Shown piece by piece: positions 29,980 through 40,888 of a stretch of 64,000 bases of DNA. This stretch comes from Agapetus fuscipes (Eukaryota > Arthropoda > Insecta > Trichoptera > Glossosomatidae). The notes beneath the pieces were generated by a model that ran no database searches, had not been told where the DNA came from, and saw only the letters and a program-made list of their open reading frames with translations. The stretch lies in the NCBI GenBank assembly GCA_951799405.1, contig OX637345.1, positions 1,860,001 through 1,924,000 on the forward strand. Reading direction: 5' to 3'. Numbering within the stretch: position 1 is the first letter of the stretch; each line of letters starts with the position of its first letter. The position numbers were made by a program, and so were the translations under genes.

Positions 29980-30893
29980 ACACAAAGAGCAATAACTCAA
30001 AAATTGTAAAAATCGAGATTTTGTAAAGAAAACGCAAGAACAATGCGAGAAGAATAGGTAAAATGCGACAGCCGTTCAATTTGGACGAATATAATTTTGA
30101 CCCCATCCTCCTTACTTAATTTAACAAGTTTGTCTAATAGGAGAAAAATTATTGATTTACTCACACTCTATAAAATTAAGAATGGTCTAATAGATTGCCC
30201 GATGTTGCTTGAAACTATTAATTTTTTTGTTCCGCGACAGGGATCTCGTCAAATAGTTCCTTATCGCCCTGTAGCTTCCAACACTGTTGCAGAGTACAAC
30301 AGTTGCATTAATCGCATGCAACGTATTGGTAACCAATATGCGTTGGACTTTGATACTTCTAATAATAATTTTAATAGGTACAGGACAGGTTTGAAGAGAT
30401 TATTTCTGCGGGGCCAATATTAATTGTTGTTTTACTTATGTATTATATGTAATTTAATTTTTTTTTTTTTTTTTTAAATGAGTGAGTTTTGCATTGTATA
30501 TCTGCTTTTTGAATTGCACAATTGTTTTCACCATATTATTTAATATTTCTGATATAAGTTATTACCTTACTATACTTAAGTTTTACCTACCTATTGTAAA
30601 TTCTCATATTATCATTTTGCACTAGCATATCTTTTTTATTCACTGTAATTTAATACATGTTTTTCTTTTTGGTATTTTTATGTATTTGTATTATTTTTTA
30701 AACTCTGTATCTATTTAATGTAAAAGGCACTAAGTGCCGTTAATAAATAAATAAATAAATAAATAAATATGACCGAGATAAAACATCGGTCGCCTTTTTC
30801 ATCCCATACAAGTTGTATTGGTTGTCTGAACTTCAAACGTGATTTCCCAACATTCTTGTTTTTTGAGTTTTTGCTCTTTATGATTAGTGCGAC
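29980..30893 (-). mobile_element. MITE-S split by LINE-B
   Basis: Left part 29980-30092 (AAAGAGCAATAACTCAAAAA) and right part about 30768-30893 (ends TTTTTGCTCTTTATGATTAG) together match 12991-13239. AATAT is repeated at both junctions with the LINE-B insert, as expected for a target duplication. Confidence 0.75.
30090..30770 (+). pseudogene. LINE-B 3' end (ORF C-terminus and UTR)
   Basis: Codons 30097-30423 read SLLNLTSLSNRRKIIDLLTL, then IDCPMLLETINFFVPRQGSR, and end in LKRLFLRGQY. They align with the last 105 or so residues of the LINE-B ORF at 60.3 kb (SILNLNFLSDRRKFIDLITL there). The UTR ends GGCACTAAGTGCCGTTAATA and (AAAT)n. The frame is open to the natural stop; the copy is merely 5'-truncated. 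Confidence 0.85.
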
Positions 30894-31214
30894 ATTTTCA
30901 AGTCGCTAATCCACCCTTATGATTTATTGGTCCCTGCGCTGTCTACGAATATTTAGCGTAGCTCCCCCCCACGCAACTTTAATTATTTAGGTTATTAATA
31001 AATTCCCAAGCTAATGCGCCTGTCTTTATTTATTTTCTTCACTCACACTCATAAAGACACAATATGTTCATTAAGAGCAGGGCACAAGTGAAAGCAATTC
31101 TGTTGTTTAGGTGTTTGGACAGATTTTGTTTTCCAAAGGTTTGTGTATATCACCAACTAAAAAGTAAAATGATGAAATTTTTAATCGCTTCGTGGATAAG
31201 AGATTTTATTCGGA
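30894..31214. other. Unassigned
   Basis: Nothing recognised; a short C-run (GCTCCCCCCCACGC) is at 30961. Confidence 0.4.
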
Positions 31215-31545
31215 CTTACTTCTCATAGATATAAACATTTAAAATTCATATTAAAAAACGCATTTCCATAAGCAGACACGTTTTTTCAAACCCTCATCAT
31301 CCCCGTCCTGTATGTATGTGTCAGAAGGACCCACAGCACATGGACGATATATCCATAAGCAGACACGTATAAGTTCGCGCTGACACATATTTGCATACAT
31401 AACAAGCGAATCTCAAATGAACACAAGCCCTACAAAACGCTTTCCGACCTTTTCTGTTACAGGAATGGCATTCACAAAAGTGAACCAATTTTTACATTTA
31501 AGGTGATCCGCCTCATACCAACTTATTAGTCAAGGAACACAAATA
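31215..31545 (-). mobile_element. LINE-A 3' end, rearranged
   Basis: Minus strand with an internal partial duplication: the AAGCAGACACGT word occurs at 31270 and again at 31356, separated by unrelated sequence. Confidence 0.6.
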
Positions 31546-31554
31546 ATCGATTAC

Positions 31555-31968
31555 GTTGAATTGTATGGAATAAAAATATGGAGTGATCAGATTGAGGAGA
31601 TTGTGAAAGAATGGGATATACAAAGTGAATGTTAAAGAAGAAAATGTATGAAAAAGGTGATGGATATGAATGAGTTAAAAGAGAGGACATGAAAAAATGG
31701 AAGCAGCTCTGCAGGGTCTCTGGCCATTCGTTGGTGTTATGGCTGAGGAGGCTAAGTGAGCTGATCTTTCTAGCGTGTTTGGAATGGAATAACGTTGGTT
31801 CGATCCCCGCTTGTGCCATTTGTTAACTATTAACACTGTTATTTATTAACACTTCATTAAAATAAACAATAATGAATTATTGATTGAAGATACTAATACC
31901 TGTTTCTGGCCAGGCAGAATAGGTTGGTGAATTGCATACCTCTTCACAAATCTTTTTTTTTAAGTTAA
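31555..31968 (+). mobile_element. LINE-A2 ORF scrap followed by SINE-C
   Basis: 31555-31720 encodes KEWDIQSE- and KKVMDMNELK-like LINE-A2 codons with frameshifts. SINE-C follows at 31726-31968 (TTATGGCTGAGGAGGC, B box GGTTCGATCCCC, end GCATACCTCTTCACAAATC). Confidence 0.7.
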
Positions 31969-32004
31969 AAAAAAAATCCTAGTGAATCCTTGACGACAGA
32001 GTTA

Positions 32005-32189
32005 GAGCCCGTTCCCACTTGTCTGGTGTCGGATCCGTATATTAATCGGAGGTTCCAGTGGCAGAACCACAGCAGAACATTATGTACGGAGCTATTCACA
32101 CTTGTCGGAAACTGATTTTGTCCGAATGTCCTGCAACTGGAACCTCCGATTTATTACGGATCCGACACCCGACAAGTGGAAACGGGATC
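32005..32189. mobile_element. MITE with TTA target duplication
   Basis: 185 bp. Termini GAGCCCGTTCCCACTTGTC and GACAAGTGGAAACGGGATC, with further inverted homology inward (GGATCCGTATATTAATCGGA against its mirror). TTA flanks both ends (32002-32004, 32190-32192). A 3-bp TTA duplication suggests PIF/Harbinger. Confidence 0.8.
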
Positions 32190-32884
32190 TTACTGTTATA
32201 AAACAAACAACTATCAAGTAAAATATTAAAAAGTTATGAGATTTCTAAAATAACCACGGTGCGACAGTTTTAAATACGTTTAAGAGAATCACGTCTTAAT
32301 ATGGCTAATAAATAGCAGTACACGCGACATTCTGCAAGATTTCCCTCTCGGTGAGGGAGGAGGGGCGGCATGGTTTACCCAGTTTTTGCGATATTAATGT
32401 CCCACGGCCCCGTGACGTCATTAATATTGCTTGACGTGAATGGCGGGTAGACGGGGCGCGATTAATTTAATAAAACAATCGGAATGCGTGCGCGAGCAAG
32501 CAGAGGTAAATGATTACGGCCGACTTGAAACAATGCCCTCAAGATTTACGCAAAATATTCCTTAATTTATCATTTGATGAATTGCGCAATTTGAATTTTA
32601 TTACGCTTTTGATTTGGTTAATAAAACACAAAGAAAAACCGTTATACTCGCATTGAATTGAAAAAAATATATCCGCATGAGTTGTTGCTCGGTCGGACGG
32701 TGAGCAGTGAATGATTTTTGAAAGCAAAGCGGCTGTTTATATACCCGTGGACTGCGCTAACTTTCTCTTTTTTGGAAGGGGTGGTTAACTTCCTTTCGAG
32801 AAAACAGATGTTTCTATATTATATCTTCGTGCATTAAAGGTAAATGCGTGTGTTTGAAAAATAAACGTTTTTTTTTTATTATTG
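32190..32884. other. Unassigned island with homeodomain-like words
   Basis: At 32290-32770 GC-rich segments alternate with TTAATATTGCTTGACG, GCGATTAATTTAATAAAAC and AAATGATTACGGCC. No repeat is recognised. Candidate host regulatory DNA. Confidence 0.35.
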
Positions 32885-33072
32885 GACACGTATCAGTTCG
32901 CGCATTCATAAACCTTGCAACTCCCTGAAACCGGGGTGGCATTGACAAAAGTTAACCAAGCTTTAACAGCATGAGGGGATCAGCCTCTTCTTCTTCTCTT
33001 CGTGCCACTTCTATCAAAGATCGGCGATCATTCTTTTGACTTTAGATGATGCAACTCGAAACACGGACTTGA

Positions 33073-33075
<3 letters not shown>
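32885..33075 (-). mobile_element. LINE-A scrap and LINE-D ORF end
   Basis: 32885-32985 is an older-type LINE-A on the minus strand. 32990-33075 is antisense to the LINE-D C-terminus (TCTATCAAAGATCGGCGATC). Confidence 0.6.
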
Positions 33076-33099
<24 letters not shown>

Positions 33100-33107
<8 letters not shown>

Positions 33108-33357
33108 GATTTGTGAAGAGGAATGCAATTCACCAACCTATTTTGCCTGGCCAGAAACAGGTATTAATATCATCATTTAATAATTCATTATTGTTTATTA
33201 TTAATGAATTATTAAATAATAATTACCCAATAACATCTGTTGAACCAGGGTCAAAGTTAAAGTCATGTGACCCAAGCGGGGATCGAACCAGCGTTGTTCC
33301 ATTCGAAACACGCTAGAAAGATCAGCCCTCTTAGCTCCCGCGGCTATAACCCCGACC
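33100..33357 (-). mobile_element. SINE-C inserted in LINE-D
   Basis: Complete minus-strand copy: end GATTTGTGAAGAGGAATGC at the left, head GGTTATAGCCGCGGGAGC at the right, B box GGTTCGATCCCC near 33284. The 8-bp duplication ATGCTTTT flanks it (33072-33079 and 33358-33365), with a T-run between the left duplication and the element. Confidence 0.85.
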
Positions 33358-33565
33358 ATGCTTTTATTGTCGCAGGATGTCATTCGGCGTCCTTGAGATC
33401 TTCTCTCTTTTATCTTACCCTGTATGATAAGATGAAGTAGACGGTACTTTCCTCATTCTAACTTTTAGTCAGAAATAATAATAATAAACGTAAACCTCAT
33501 GTGGACATAAGCTCTGCTGCCTTCCATGAATGTGGGATGGCATTGGCAAAAATATACCAAAACAA
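33358..33565 (-). mobile_element. LINE-D remainder and LINE-A scrap
   Basis: 33366-33460 is antisense LINE-D (TGTATGATAAGATGAAG complements the LLHLIIQG-coding region at 37.66 kb). 33490-33565 is a LINE-A minus scrap. Confidence 0.55.
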
Positions 33566-33807
33566 ATAAAGGTCCGTTTTGTGTACGCGACTTGTTTTCG
33601 CTGCAAAACAAACACTTAGCGGACCTTAATGAATACGTAAGCGGTAATTTAAAGCGAGACAATGGAGTCTCGTTGTAAACACGGCCACTAATAAATCATC
33701 TTGTTTTGTTTGAGCTACGCATAGCGCCCACTCTGAATAACTACTGTATTATGTAGTATTTGTTAGGCACGGTATTCACAAGGTTACTTATATTTCAGTT
33801 ATTCATT

Positions 33808-34060
33808 CCATGACTTATAGGTTGGTATGAGGCTGACCACCCATACTGTAAAAAATGGTTTACTTTGCCAATGTCACCCTCGTGTCAGGGAAGGTCGGCA
33901 AAAGTTGTACGTTGTAGGGCTTATGTTCATTTGAGGTTTGGATTTTATTTGTAAGTACACATTTAGCATTTGTAAGCGCGAGCTACCCGTGTTTGTTTGT
34001 GAGCATGCATTTGAGAGCTTTAAATGAATATATCCTTGCAACTTAGATTATAGAGATATA
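33808..34060 (+). mobile_element. LINE-A 3' end
   Basis: CATGACTTATAGGTTGGTAT start; the UTR contains a local duplication (GTTGTACGTTGTAGGGC); tail ATTATAGAG. Confidence 0.75.
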
Positions 34061-34292
34061 CAGCCAATATCATTAAAATGAAGGCTCCCTTCATAAAAGC
34101 ATCACTACTGATATGGTAGCGCATTGTAAACGTGAATCCACTACTGTCTGTTTGTTTATTTGTTTATGAATGTCAATTTTGTTTGACCTGGTTCAAACAA
34201 GAGAGTACGAATATCTCCAATACCTGTTACTCAATAAATCGCTGGTACACTGTTCTGATACTGATACTTTCTTATTTCTTATATTGATATTT

Positions 34293-34615
34293 TACCGGTC
34301 CATAGTCCAGTGGTAACACTTCAGACTCGTAAATAGAAGGTTGTGGGTTCAAATCCCGGCGAAACACAAAAAATATACCATTTATATTTTCAAATTTGCT
34401 CTTCGCTGGGTTGAAATTTTCAAAGACCTTTACCAGTGACCGGTCATCAAAAGGTCCATCCAGCCTTACAGCTACTGGGTCTTGCTTGTGTATTGGCGCT
34501 GTGTAGCAACGACCAAGCTCGTGAACAACACCTCTGCGGCAATAGAACAGTGTCATAGACCCTTAAAGTCCCTGAAATCTATGCAGTCTCCCGCACAGGA
34601 TTTCTTTAAAAAAAA
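34293..34615 (+). mobile_element. SINE-B with LINE-C-type tail
   Basis: Head CCGGTCCATAGTCCAGTGG, B box GGGTTCAAATCCC, full body, then CACCTCTGCGGCAATAGAAC, TCCCGCACAGGATTTCTTTA and A-run. No 5S module. Confidence 0.85.
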
Positions 34616-34666
34616 CGATGAGTTATGACTAAGCAGTTATCGGCCAAATTGAGATCAACGCAACTC

Positions 34667-34846
34667 AAACGCAACTAAGCTACACATATAGGGTAACTTC
34701 TTTCCGCGTCGGGGGGCGAATTAACCTATTTATTTTTACAGATAAGTAGGCCAGCCTTATTCCAACCACTTCAGTTGAAGTGGGAGTTTCCCAGCTGGTA
34801 CTCATTTCTTGCGAAGGCTGAGTATACCTAGCCGGTATTTTATATT
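34667..34846 (-). mobile_element. SINE-A 3' half with internal deletion
   Basis: TTGCGTT terminus and body to GGCTGAGTATACC, with ATCCCCGAAGG replaced by a short deletion. The head is absent. Confidence 0.7.
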
Positions 34847-34968
34847 GAAGAAATCCCCCCATTTTTCAAGATTGATCCTCTTCTGTTTTCATATTCAAAT
34901 TCTGTTCCATATTGAAAACTTTCCTTTGCTCTTCACTCTCCCCACATACTCATTAAGCCCTTTCGTTA

Positions 34969-35445
34969 AATAATAAAAGGAGAGCTTGTATGAAAAAGGT
35001 TATGACTTTGGATGAAATGAAAGAAGTATGCCAGGACAGGAAGAAGTGGCGGCTAATCTGCAATGCTGATTTGTAATGTTGGTTTATTAGTTTGCTACAT
35101 TTTTTGCATAAGAAATTTTTGATTTTTTTTGTATAGATTTATTTTTTAAGGTTATACTTCAATGTTATTTATTACTCGTATTCCTTGACTTATAGGTTGG
35201 TATGAGGCTGACCACCCATACTGTAAAAAATGGTTCACTTTGACAATGTCACCCCTGTTTCAGGGAATGTCGGCAAGAGTTGCAGGGCTTATGTTCATTT
35301 GAGTTTGGATTTTATTTGTAAGTACACAATCAGCATTTGTAAGCGCGAACTACACGTGTTTGTTTGTGGGCATACATCTGAGAGCTTTGAATGAATATAT
35401 CCTTGCAACTTAGATTATAGATTATAGTTACAAGATTATAGATGC
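34969..35445 (+). mobile_element. LINE-A ORF end, UTR and tail
   Basis: The ORF end encodes KKVMTLDEMKEVCQDRKKWR, then the UTR with GACTTATAGGTTGGTATG and a TATAGATTATAG tail. About 470 bp; truncated 5' at TAATAAAAGGAGAGC. Confidence 0.85.
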
Positions 35446-35689
35446 GTTATTTGTTGTCTTGCACATCCCTAGTGCTGTTGGTAGCTGTGTTGCTCGCTAG
35501 AGAGACCTACAGCCATGTAGGGATGGGGCACCAGGCCGGATATTGGCAATAAAACTCGCATTATTTACGCTGCCACTACCCAGGCCTGTCTGTATTAGAT
35601 TTACTGTAATGAAACCATTATACGGCCATCTATAATCTAAGTTGCAAATATAAATTGACATTAAGGCTCATATTTACTCCTCAATGGCA

Positions 35690-36075
35690 CAAAAATGCCT
35701 TTTAACCTGAAACGCCAGGGGTGGAAGTCTCATCACCACGGTAATTCTTACCTACGGAATATCGGTAGTATTTGTATGAAGACCTGTCAATCCAAGATGG
35801 CCACAAGTACCGTACTGTACTGTATCCTGCCGCCGTTCCACTAGGGGTGGCCGGTACCTCCGCAGATGCGCCTCCACTTTTTTATGTCCTTACAAACCAC
35901 TTTAATTTCCTCAATATTCATCACCTTTTTCATAGATACTCTTCTCTTATTCTCACTCTGCAGATTCCATTCTTTCGCAATCTCACCTCTCTCTCAGTGA
36001 ACAGCTGATTAGTCTTCATACAAATATTACCGTTATTCGGTAGGTAGGAATTACCGTGGTGATGAGACTTCCAGC
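35690..36075. mobile_element. MITE-T split by LINE-A2
   Basis: MITE-T interior words on both sides (GTAATTCTTACCTACGGAAT at 35740; its inverted partner GGTAGGTAGGAATTACCG at 36039). Antisense LINE-A2 (CCGCCGTTCCACTAGGGGTG) occupies about 35815-35998. Confidence 0.65.
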
Positions 36076-36390
36076 CCAGGTCTTTGATTCATGCGTGCTT
36101 CCAGTATCCACTAATAGCTTGGAAACAAAAGGGCTCACTCAATATAGCGCCAACTGACTGAGGACGTGCCAAAGAGCCATTGAAAGGAGGATGCTGGGAA
36201 TCAGCCTCAGAGACAGGGTTCCAAACCAGGAGATCCGTAGACGCACTGGTGTCACTGATGTCATACAGCGAGTGGCCTGCTTAAAGTGGCGCTGGGCTGG
36301 TCACGTCGCAAGGCAGGACCATGACAGGTGGCCGAAAAGGATCGTCCAGTGGTGACCCAGGATGTCCAATCGGGGAGCGGGGAGACCCCA

Positions 36391-37092
36391 ACTTTTTTTT
36401 TTTACGAAATTCTGTAAGGGAGGCTCCCTAGATTCTAGAGACTCTAAGGGTCTATGACACTTGTTGTAGTGCCGTAGAGGTGTTTAAAAGCTTGGTCGTC
36501 GCTACAAAGCGCCAATACTCAAGCAAGATCTAGTTGCTGTAAGGCTGGATGGACCTTTAGGGTCTGTTGCACCAACCTCCAATCAATATTTAATTGACAA
36601 ATCAAATTTGATTGCTTCATTCTGGTAAGGCCCTCGGTTAAATATTTATCGGAAGTGGGTAAAAATATGATGGAAGTTGAACAGGAAATATAATGTACCT
36701 ACATCAGCTGATTTACGTGTATGCAACCAAATGCTTGATTTGAAAGGTTGAAATCACACTTAATTTTGATTTTTGTCTGATTGGAGCTTGGTGCAACAGG
36801 CCCTATTAGTGACCGGTCTTTGGTAAAAGGTTTTTATGATTTTTTTTCAACCCAGCGAAGAGCATATTTGAAAATATAAATGGTATATTTTTTGTGCTCC
36901 GCCGGGATCCAAATTCACCACCTACCGTTTACGAGTCCAAAGTGTTGCCACTGGACTACGGACCGGTCCAAGAAATGCCGACGACACGCGGTGTACCTAA
37001 GCGGTCACCCATCCAAGTACTATCCGCGCCCAATGTTGTTTAACTTCGGTGATCTGATGAGAACCGGTGCTTTCAACATGGTATCGTCGTTG
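36391..37092 (-). mobile_element. 5S-tRNA chimeric SINE-B with LINE-C-type tail
   Basis: Minus strand: 5S module (about 36970-37092; plus strand shows GCGGTCACCCATCCAAGTAC and CTTCGGTGATCTGATGAG), tRNA-like head, body, then CTCTACGGCACTACAACAAG and an A-run (36397-36406 as T). It carries a MITE at 36560-36805. It proves that the 5S head can occur with the second tail. Confidence 0.85.
36560..36805 (+). mobile_element. MITE with GGGYCTGTTGCACCAA termini
   Basis: Termini GGGTCTGTTGCACCAA and TTGGTGCAACAGGCCC with TTA on both sides (36557-36559, 36806-36808). The interrupted SINE-B reads ACCTTTAGTGACC when the insert is removed. The TTA duplication fits PIF/Harbinger. Confidence 0.85.
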
Positions 37093-37389
37093 ACAGCTGA
37101 GGTGGCTGGACGACATCAAGAGAACTGCAGGCAAAGGATGGCTGAACACAGCAGTGGATAGACAGGATTGGAGAAGACCTACTAAAACAAACCTCATAAT
37201 CATGACCCTTGCGACGACTGTTTGTGTTTTTTCTCGTGGATAATAGGAAATAAGGTGCATTAATCCAAGAAACCCATGTTAGCTTAATATGTCACTGATT
37301 CATTTTTACTTTTAAGGTATCGATGTGTAAGGAAAATTTATTTCATTTTCTATATTATAAAAGAGCGCCTTTTTTGCGTGCCACACCTC

Positions 37390-37538
37390 ATTCTACACAA
37401 TCTGAGCTAAGAAAAAAACGTAAAACACGATAATGTGAGAGTTGGTTTAAATATTTTTGAAATCAACTTCCAGTTTTCATAAGACACATTGGTCCAGTAC
37501 ACATGCAAACATTGCTCATGTGAAATTACCTATGATGG
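37390..37538 (+). mobile_element. MITE-M interior fragment
   Basis: CATTCTACACAATCTGAGCT through GGTCCAGTACACATGCAAAC. Terminal repeats are missing. Confidence 0.6.
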
Positions 37539-37540
37539 AC

Positions 37541-38165
37541 ATAAGAAGAAGTCCTCCAACGAATGCGCACTACAAAGGAGCTCCTGCCTACCATTAAGCA
37601 GAGAAAGCATATGTACTACTTCGGTCACATAATGAGAAATGAAAAGTACCGTCTCCTTCATCTTATCATACAGGGTAAGATTGAGGGGAGAAGAACTCAG
37701 AGACGCCGAAGGACATCTAATCTAATCTAAGCTGCAAGGATATATACCATTTAAGATTTACACCAAATGCATTCCCACAAGCAGACATGTATAATTTCAC
37801 GCTAACACATGCCGCATGTGGACCTACATTATAAGAACCCATCTCAAATGAACATAAGCTCTGCAACTCATTGACGACAACATTGGCAAAGTGAACCATT
37901 TTTTCACAGTATGGGTGGTCAGCCGCATACCAACCTATAAGTCAAGGAACATACATGACAAATTACATTTTTAAAATCACTAAATTATAATACATATGTA
38001 TGGACATCAAAAACTAACAGAAAACAAATAATCGTCGCTGAAAAACCTGCGACAGTGGTTCGGCAGAAGCACCAAGTCCCTGTTTCGAGCCGCAGCATCT
38101 AAAGTTAAAATAACCATGATGATCGCCGATCTTCGATAAAAGTGGCACAAAGAGAAAAAGAAGAA
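37541..38165 (+). pseudogene. LINE-D C-terminus split by LINE-A
   Basis: Left part encodes RMRTTKELLPTIKQRKHMYY, FGHIMRNEKYRLLHLIIQGK and EGRRTQRRRRTS. Right part (38027-38135) encodes KNLRQWFGRSTKSLFRAAAS and KVKITMMIADLR-stop. The motif order matches post-RT domains of arthropod LINEs. Minus-strand LINE-A at about 37717-38026 separates them. Confidence 0.75.
37717..38026 (-). mobile_element. LINE-A inserted in LINE-D
   Basis: ATTAG tail joined at AGGACATCTAATC, UTR complete except a small deletion at CTCATTGACGACAACATTGG, 5' end in UTR-proximal sequence AAAACTAACAG. Confidence 0.75.
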
Positions 38166-38500
38166 GGACATAAGACAAACAAGCATTAAGGGGACGATTG
38201 ATTTAGACGGCATTTTCAATGGTTTTTTAAATCACAGCATAGTTTTTAAAAAAATCAGACCTTTATTACATCGGTGCAATGTCAAATTGGCAATAATTAA
38301 ATTTCGGAAACAAATGCATTGTCTGACTATGTTTTTCGCGTCACTTTGACAATCCGTGTTGATTGGGAATGACCAATTGCGTCAAAGCAATTAAATCGAA
38401 TAGAGAGAGAAATTTTGGAAAACCCAATTGTCAAGTTTTTAATGGTCTCCCAACATTCAAAATATCCCACGGCTATATATGACGTCACACATCTACTATC
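38166..38500. other. Unassigned
   Basis: AT-rich; no repeat recognised. Confidence 0.4.
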
Positions 38501-38504
38501 TAAT

Positions 38505-38785
38505 CTAATCTTAGTTGCAAAGATATGTTACATTGGATATTGCATTTTCACAAGCAGACACGTACAAGTTCGCGCTTGCACATGCCGCATGTGAACCTAC
38601 AACAACAAAAAACAAATCTCAAATGGACATACACCCTGCAACTCTTGCCGTCCTTCCCTGAAACAGGGGTGACATTGGCAAACTGAACCTTCTATACAAA
38701 AGTTCTTGATTTTCTTACTTCTTGGCTTTATTTAATTGGCAAAGTGAACCTTCTATGCAAAAGTTCTTGATTTTCTTATTTTCTT
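38505..38785 (-). mobile_element. LINE-A 3' end followed by a tandem duplication
   Basis: LINE-A to about 38690, then a duplication of about 60 bp (AAAAGTTCTTGATTTTCTTA at 38697 and at 38759) whose unit begins inside the LINE-A sequence (GGCAAAGTGAACC-type). Confidence 0.65.
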
Positions 38786-38945
38786 CTGACCACTAAGCAT
38801 GTTGTTAATATTGTTTATTCAAGTTGTATTTGTTTTGTTATCGTTAAATATCAAGTATACAATTCAACAATACACGGTAATTAAAGTTGTATAATCAAGG
38901 ACTTGCAACAGAATCAAATGATTTTAGGATTTCGTGGGTTAATAG

Positions 38946-39128
38946 TCCGGTCGATAGCTCAGTTGGTAGAGTGCTTGCATTCCGCCCCGTGCGCTCGGGC
39001 TCGAATCCCACCGAGGGTGTCAGAAATGATTTCCCATTTCGGTGTTTATTTCAAACCCCAAAATAAAATACTGGCAAGATTAACTCAGCCTTCACAAGAA
39101 ATGAGTACCAGTTTCTCGATTGCTGGGT
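38946..39128 (+). mobile_element. SINE-A, 3'-truncated
   Basis: Intact head GTCCGGTCGATAGCTCAGTT with B box GGCTCGAATCCC. It stops within the body at GAGTACCAGTTTCTCG. Confidence 0.75.
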
Positions 39129-39379
39129 ATATATAATATATCAACAATATATCAGGGGTGCCCATACTTTTTCTTGAAGAGATCGACCTAGCAAAAATTT
39201 ATGAATAGGATATCGACATTTTAACTCTTTAGCCCAACAAATATAACTCATAATTCATAATGTATAAATATTTATCAAGAAAAAAATTAGCATAAGTAAA
39301 ATTACATTTAGTGCAAAATGTCAAATCAGTTTTAAGGTCGATCACTGAAATTTTAGCTATCCTCGGCGATCGACCTTAA

Positions 39380-39561
39380 GGCTGGTTTTAGTGTCGCGCT
39401 GACAACGCGCTGACCGTCAGCGCTGACCGTTCAAAATATATGAACCTGTAGGAAGCGTTTTAGAATGGCGCGTAGGCCGTAGCTGTCAGCGCGACAAGTT
39501 CATATATTTGGCTGTCAGCGCTGACGGTCAGCGTGTTGTCAGCGCGACACTAAAACCAGCC
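39380..39561. mobile_element. MITE with TAA target duplication
   Basis: 182 bp. Termini GGCTGGTTTTAGTGTCGCGC and its mirror GCGCGACACTAAAACCAGCC. Subterminal GTCAGCGCTGACGGTCAGCG-type nested repeats. TAA at both flanks. The GC-rich interior contrasts with the AT-rich flanks. Confidence 0.8.
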
Positions 39562-39599
39562 TAAAACCTCCCGCGCTCGACCGTATGGGAGGGCACCTC

Positions 39600-40530
39600 T
39601 GCAATATAAAAACTCAAATCTCAAATAAACATAAGCACTGCAACTCTTGCGGACCTTCCTTGAATGAGGAGTTGCATTGGCAAATTTAACCTTTTTTTAG
39701 CGTACCTACTGGTGGTCTGCCTCATACCAACGTATAAGTAAAGGAATCCCTCGATCATGTAAATAAAAAAAAATGTTTGAAAACTCAGTCACTCACCAGG
39801 AGTGCCGTCTTATATTTCATACATTTTAGATTTACACGATGTAGGGGAGCTAATGTATTGTTTTATACTCGTCGTACAGATAACAATCGTAAATTGAATT
39901 AATTAAAAAAATGTAATAAACGGTGTTTGTGGAAGACAAGATGAAGTCGTGAGGAAATTTAATTAAAAAAATACTCTCACAGACTATCACGCAGCATGCA
40001 ACACTCTTGCATGATAGATATAAATAAATATTAGGATGATCTCTTTGGTAGGCGCTGTTTTTGTGTGAATCACACCTTAAGAGCACTCTGAAAGTTTGGT
40101 ATTTGTGATAAAAAAAAATACAGATCATAATCTAGATACGGTTGCTGTGAGCCTGGATTTTTGCTAAAGTCAGATGGATTTTTAACGAAGCAAGTAGTCA
40201 TCTCAATCTCAAATAAAAATAAGCCCTGCAACTCCTGCCGCCCTTCCCTAGCACCTCTAGCCATTGACAAAGTGAACCATTTTTTACAGTATGAGTAATC
40301 AGCCTCGTGTAAAAATTAGTTTATTCTTAATCGTCGTACAGAGAGGGTGCCTCCTGAAGACGTTGGCTTCGTCACTCTTGCTACGTGCCTGTGCATTTAC
40401 AAAAAAAATCCTCATATAAACATAAACCTTGCAACTCCTGCGACCGATCCCTGAAACAGTGTGACATTGGCAAATTGAATCAAGTTTTAACAGAATAAAG
40501 TCAGCCTCATACCAAGATAATATCATAATA
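39600..40530 (-). mobile_element. Decayed LINE-A ends and a CR1-type tail
   Basis: Minus LINE-A scraps at 39600-39755, 40205-40315 and 40400-40520; CR1-type tail on the minus strand at 40024-40100 (GTGTGATTCACAC). At 40320-40385 TCCTGAAGACGTTGGCTTCG resembles the 5' half of the hammerhead-like core and recurs at 45.54 kb. Confidence 0.55.
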
Positions 40531-40888
40531 GCCATACAACCCATGCTTTGCATCAAATAAGAGCATCACGAAGATGATCCATTTTTTTTTTAATTTCCTT
40601 TTTTTCTAGACACTTCGTTTGTACATTATTTGAATTCAAAGTTTAAATTTTTAAAGTCACAAGCCATCTACCGCCACCGTTTCTTTTCTGAACAATTGCA
40701 GCTCTCCTGTTCACACCTATCTAACTAGTAACTAGTAAGTAAAGTAAATTGAATTCTTTACAATTTGCAGATTCACAGCAATCAGCCGCTGGGTGGGGAA
40801 TTGGAAAGACAAACGGGGATTGTATTTTTCATTGGCAGGTGCCGACACCCCGATACTATTGGATTAACTGCTAGAGATGGGGAAAGAA
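40531..40888. other. Unassigned
   Basis: No repeat or gene recognised. Confidence 0.4.

Larger units (their letters stand above)
36090..37190 (+). pseudogene. LINE-E C-terminus split by a 5S-SINE-B
   Basis: Left part encodes LRTCQRAIERRMLGISLRDR, then RRRTGVTDVIQRVACLKWRW, AGHVARQDHDRWPKRIVQW and a damaged GAGRPQ. Right part (37093-37190) continues LRWLDDIKRTAGKGWLNTA and DRQDWR. Joining the flanks restores the GRPQLRW motif, so the 702-bp SINE is a clean insertion. A stop after VQW shows decay. Confidence 0.75.

Noticed and set aside
40320..40385. Ninth hammerhead-like motif (also 45530-45585 and 52325-52352)
   Set aside because: CTGAAGAC/CTGAAGAT halves are present but the GAAA and stem I partner are missing, so the structure cannot form.
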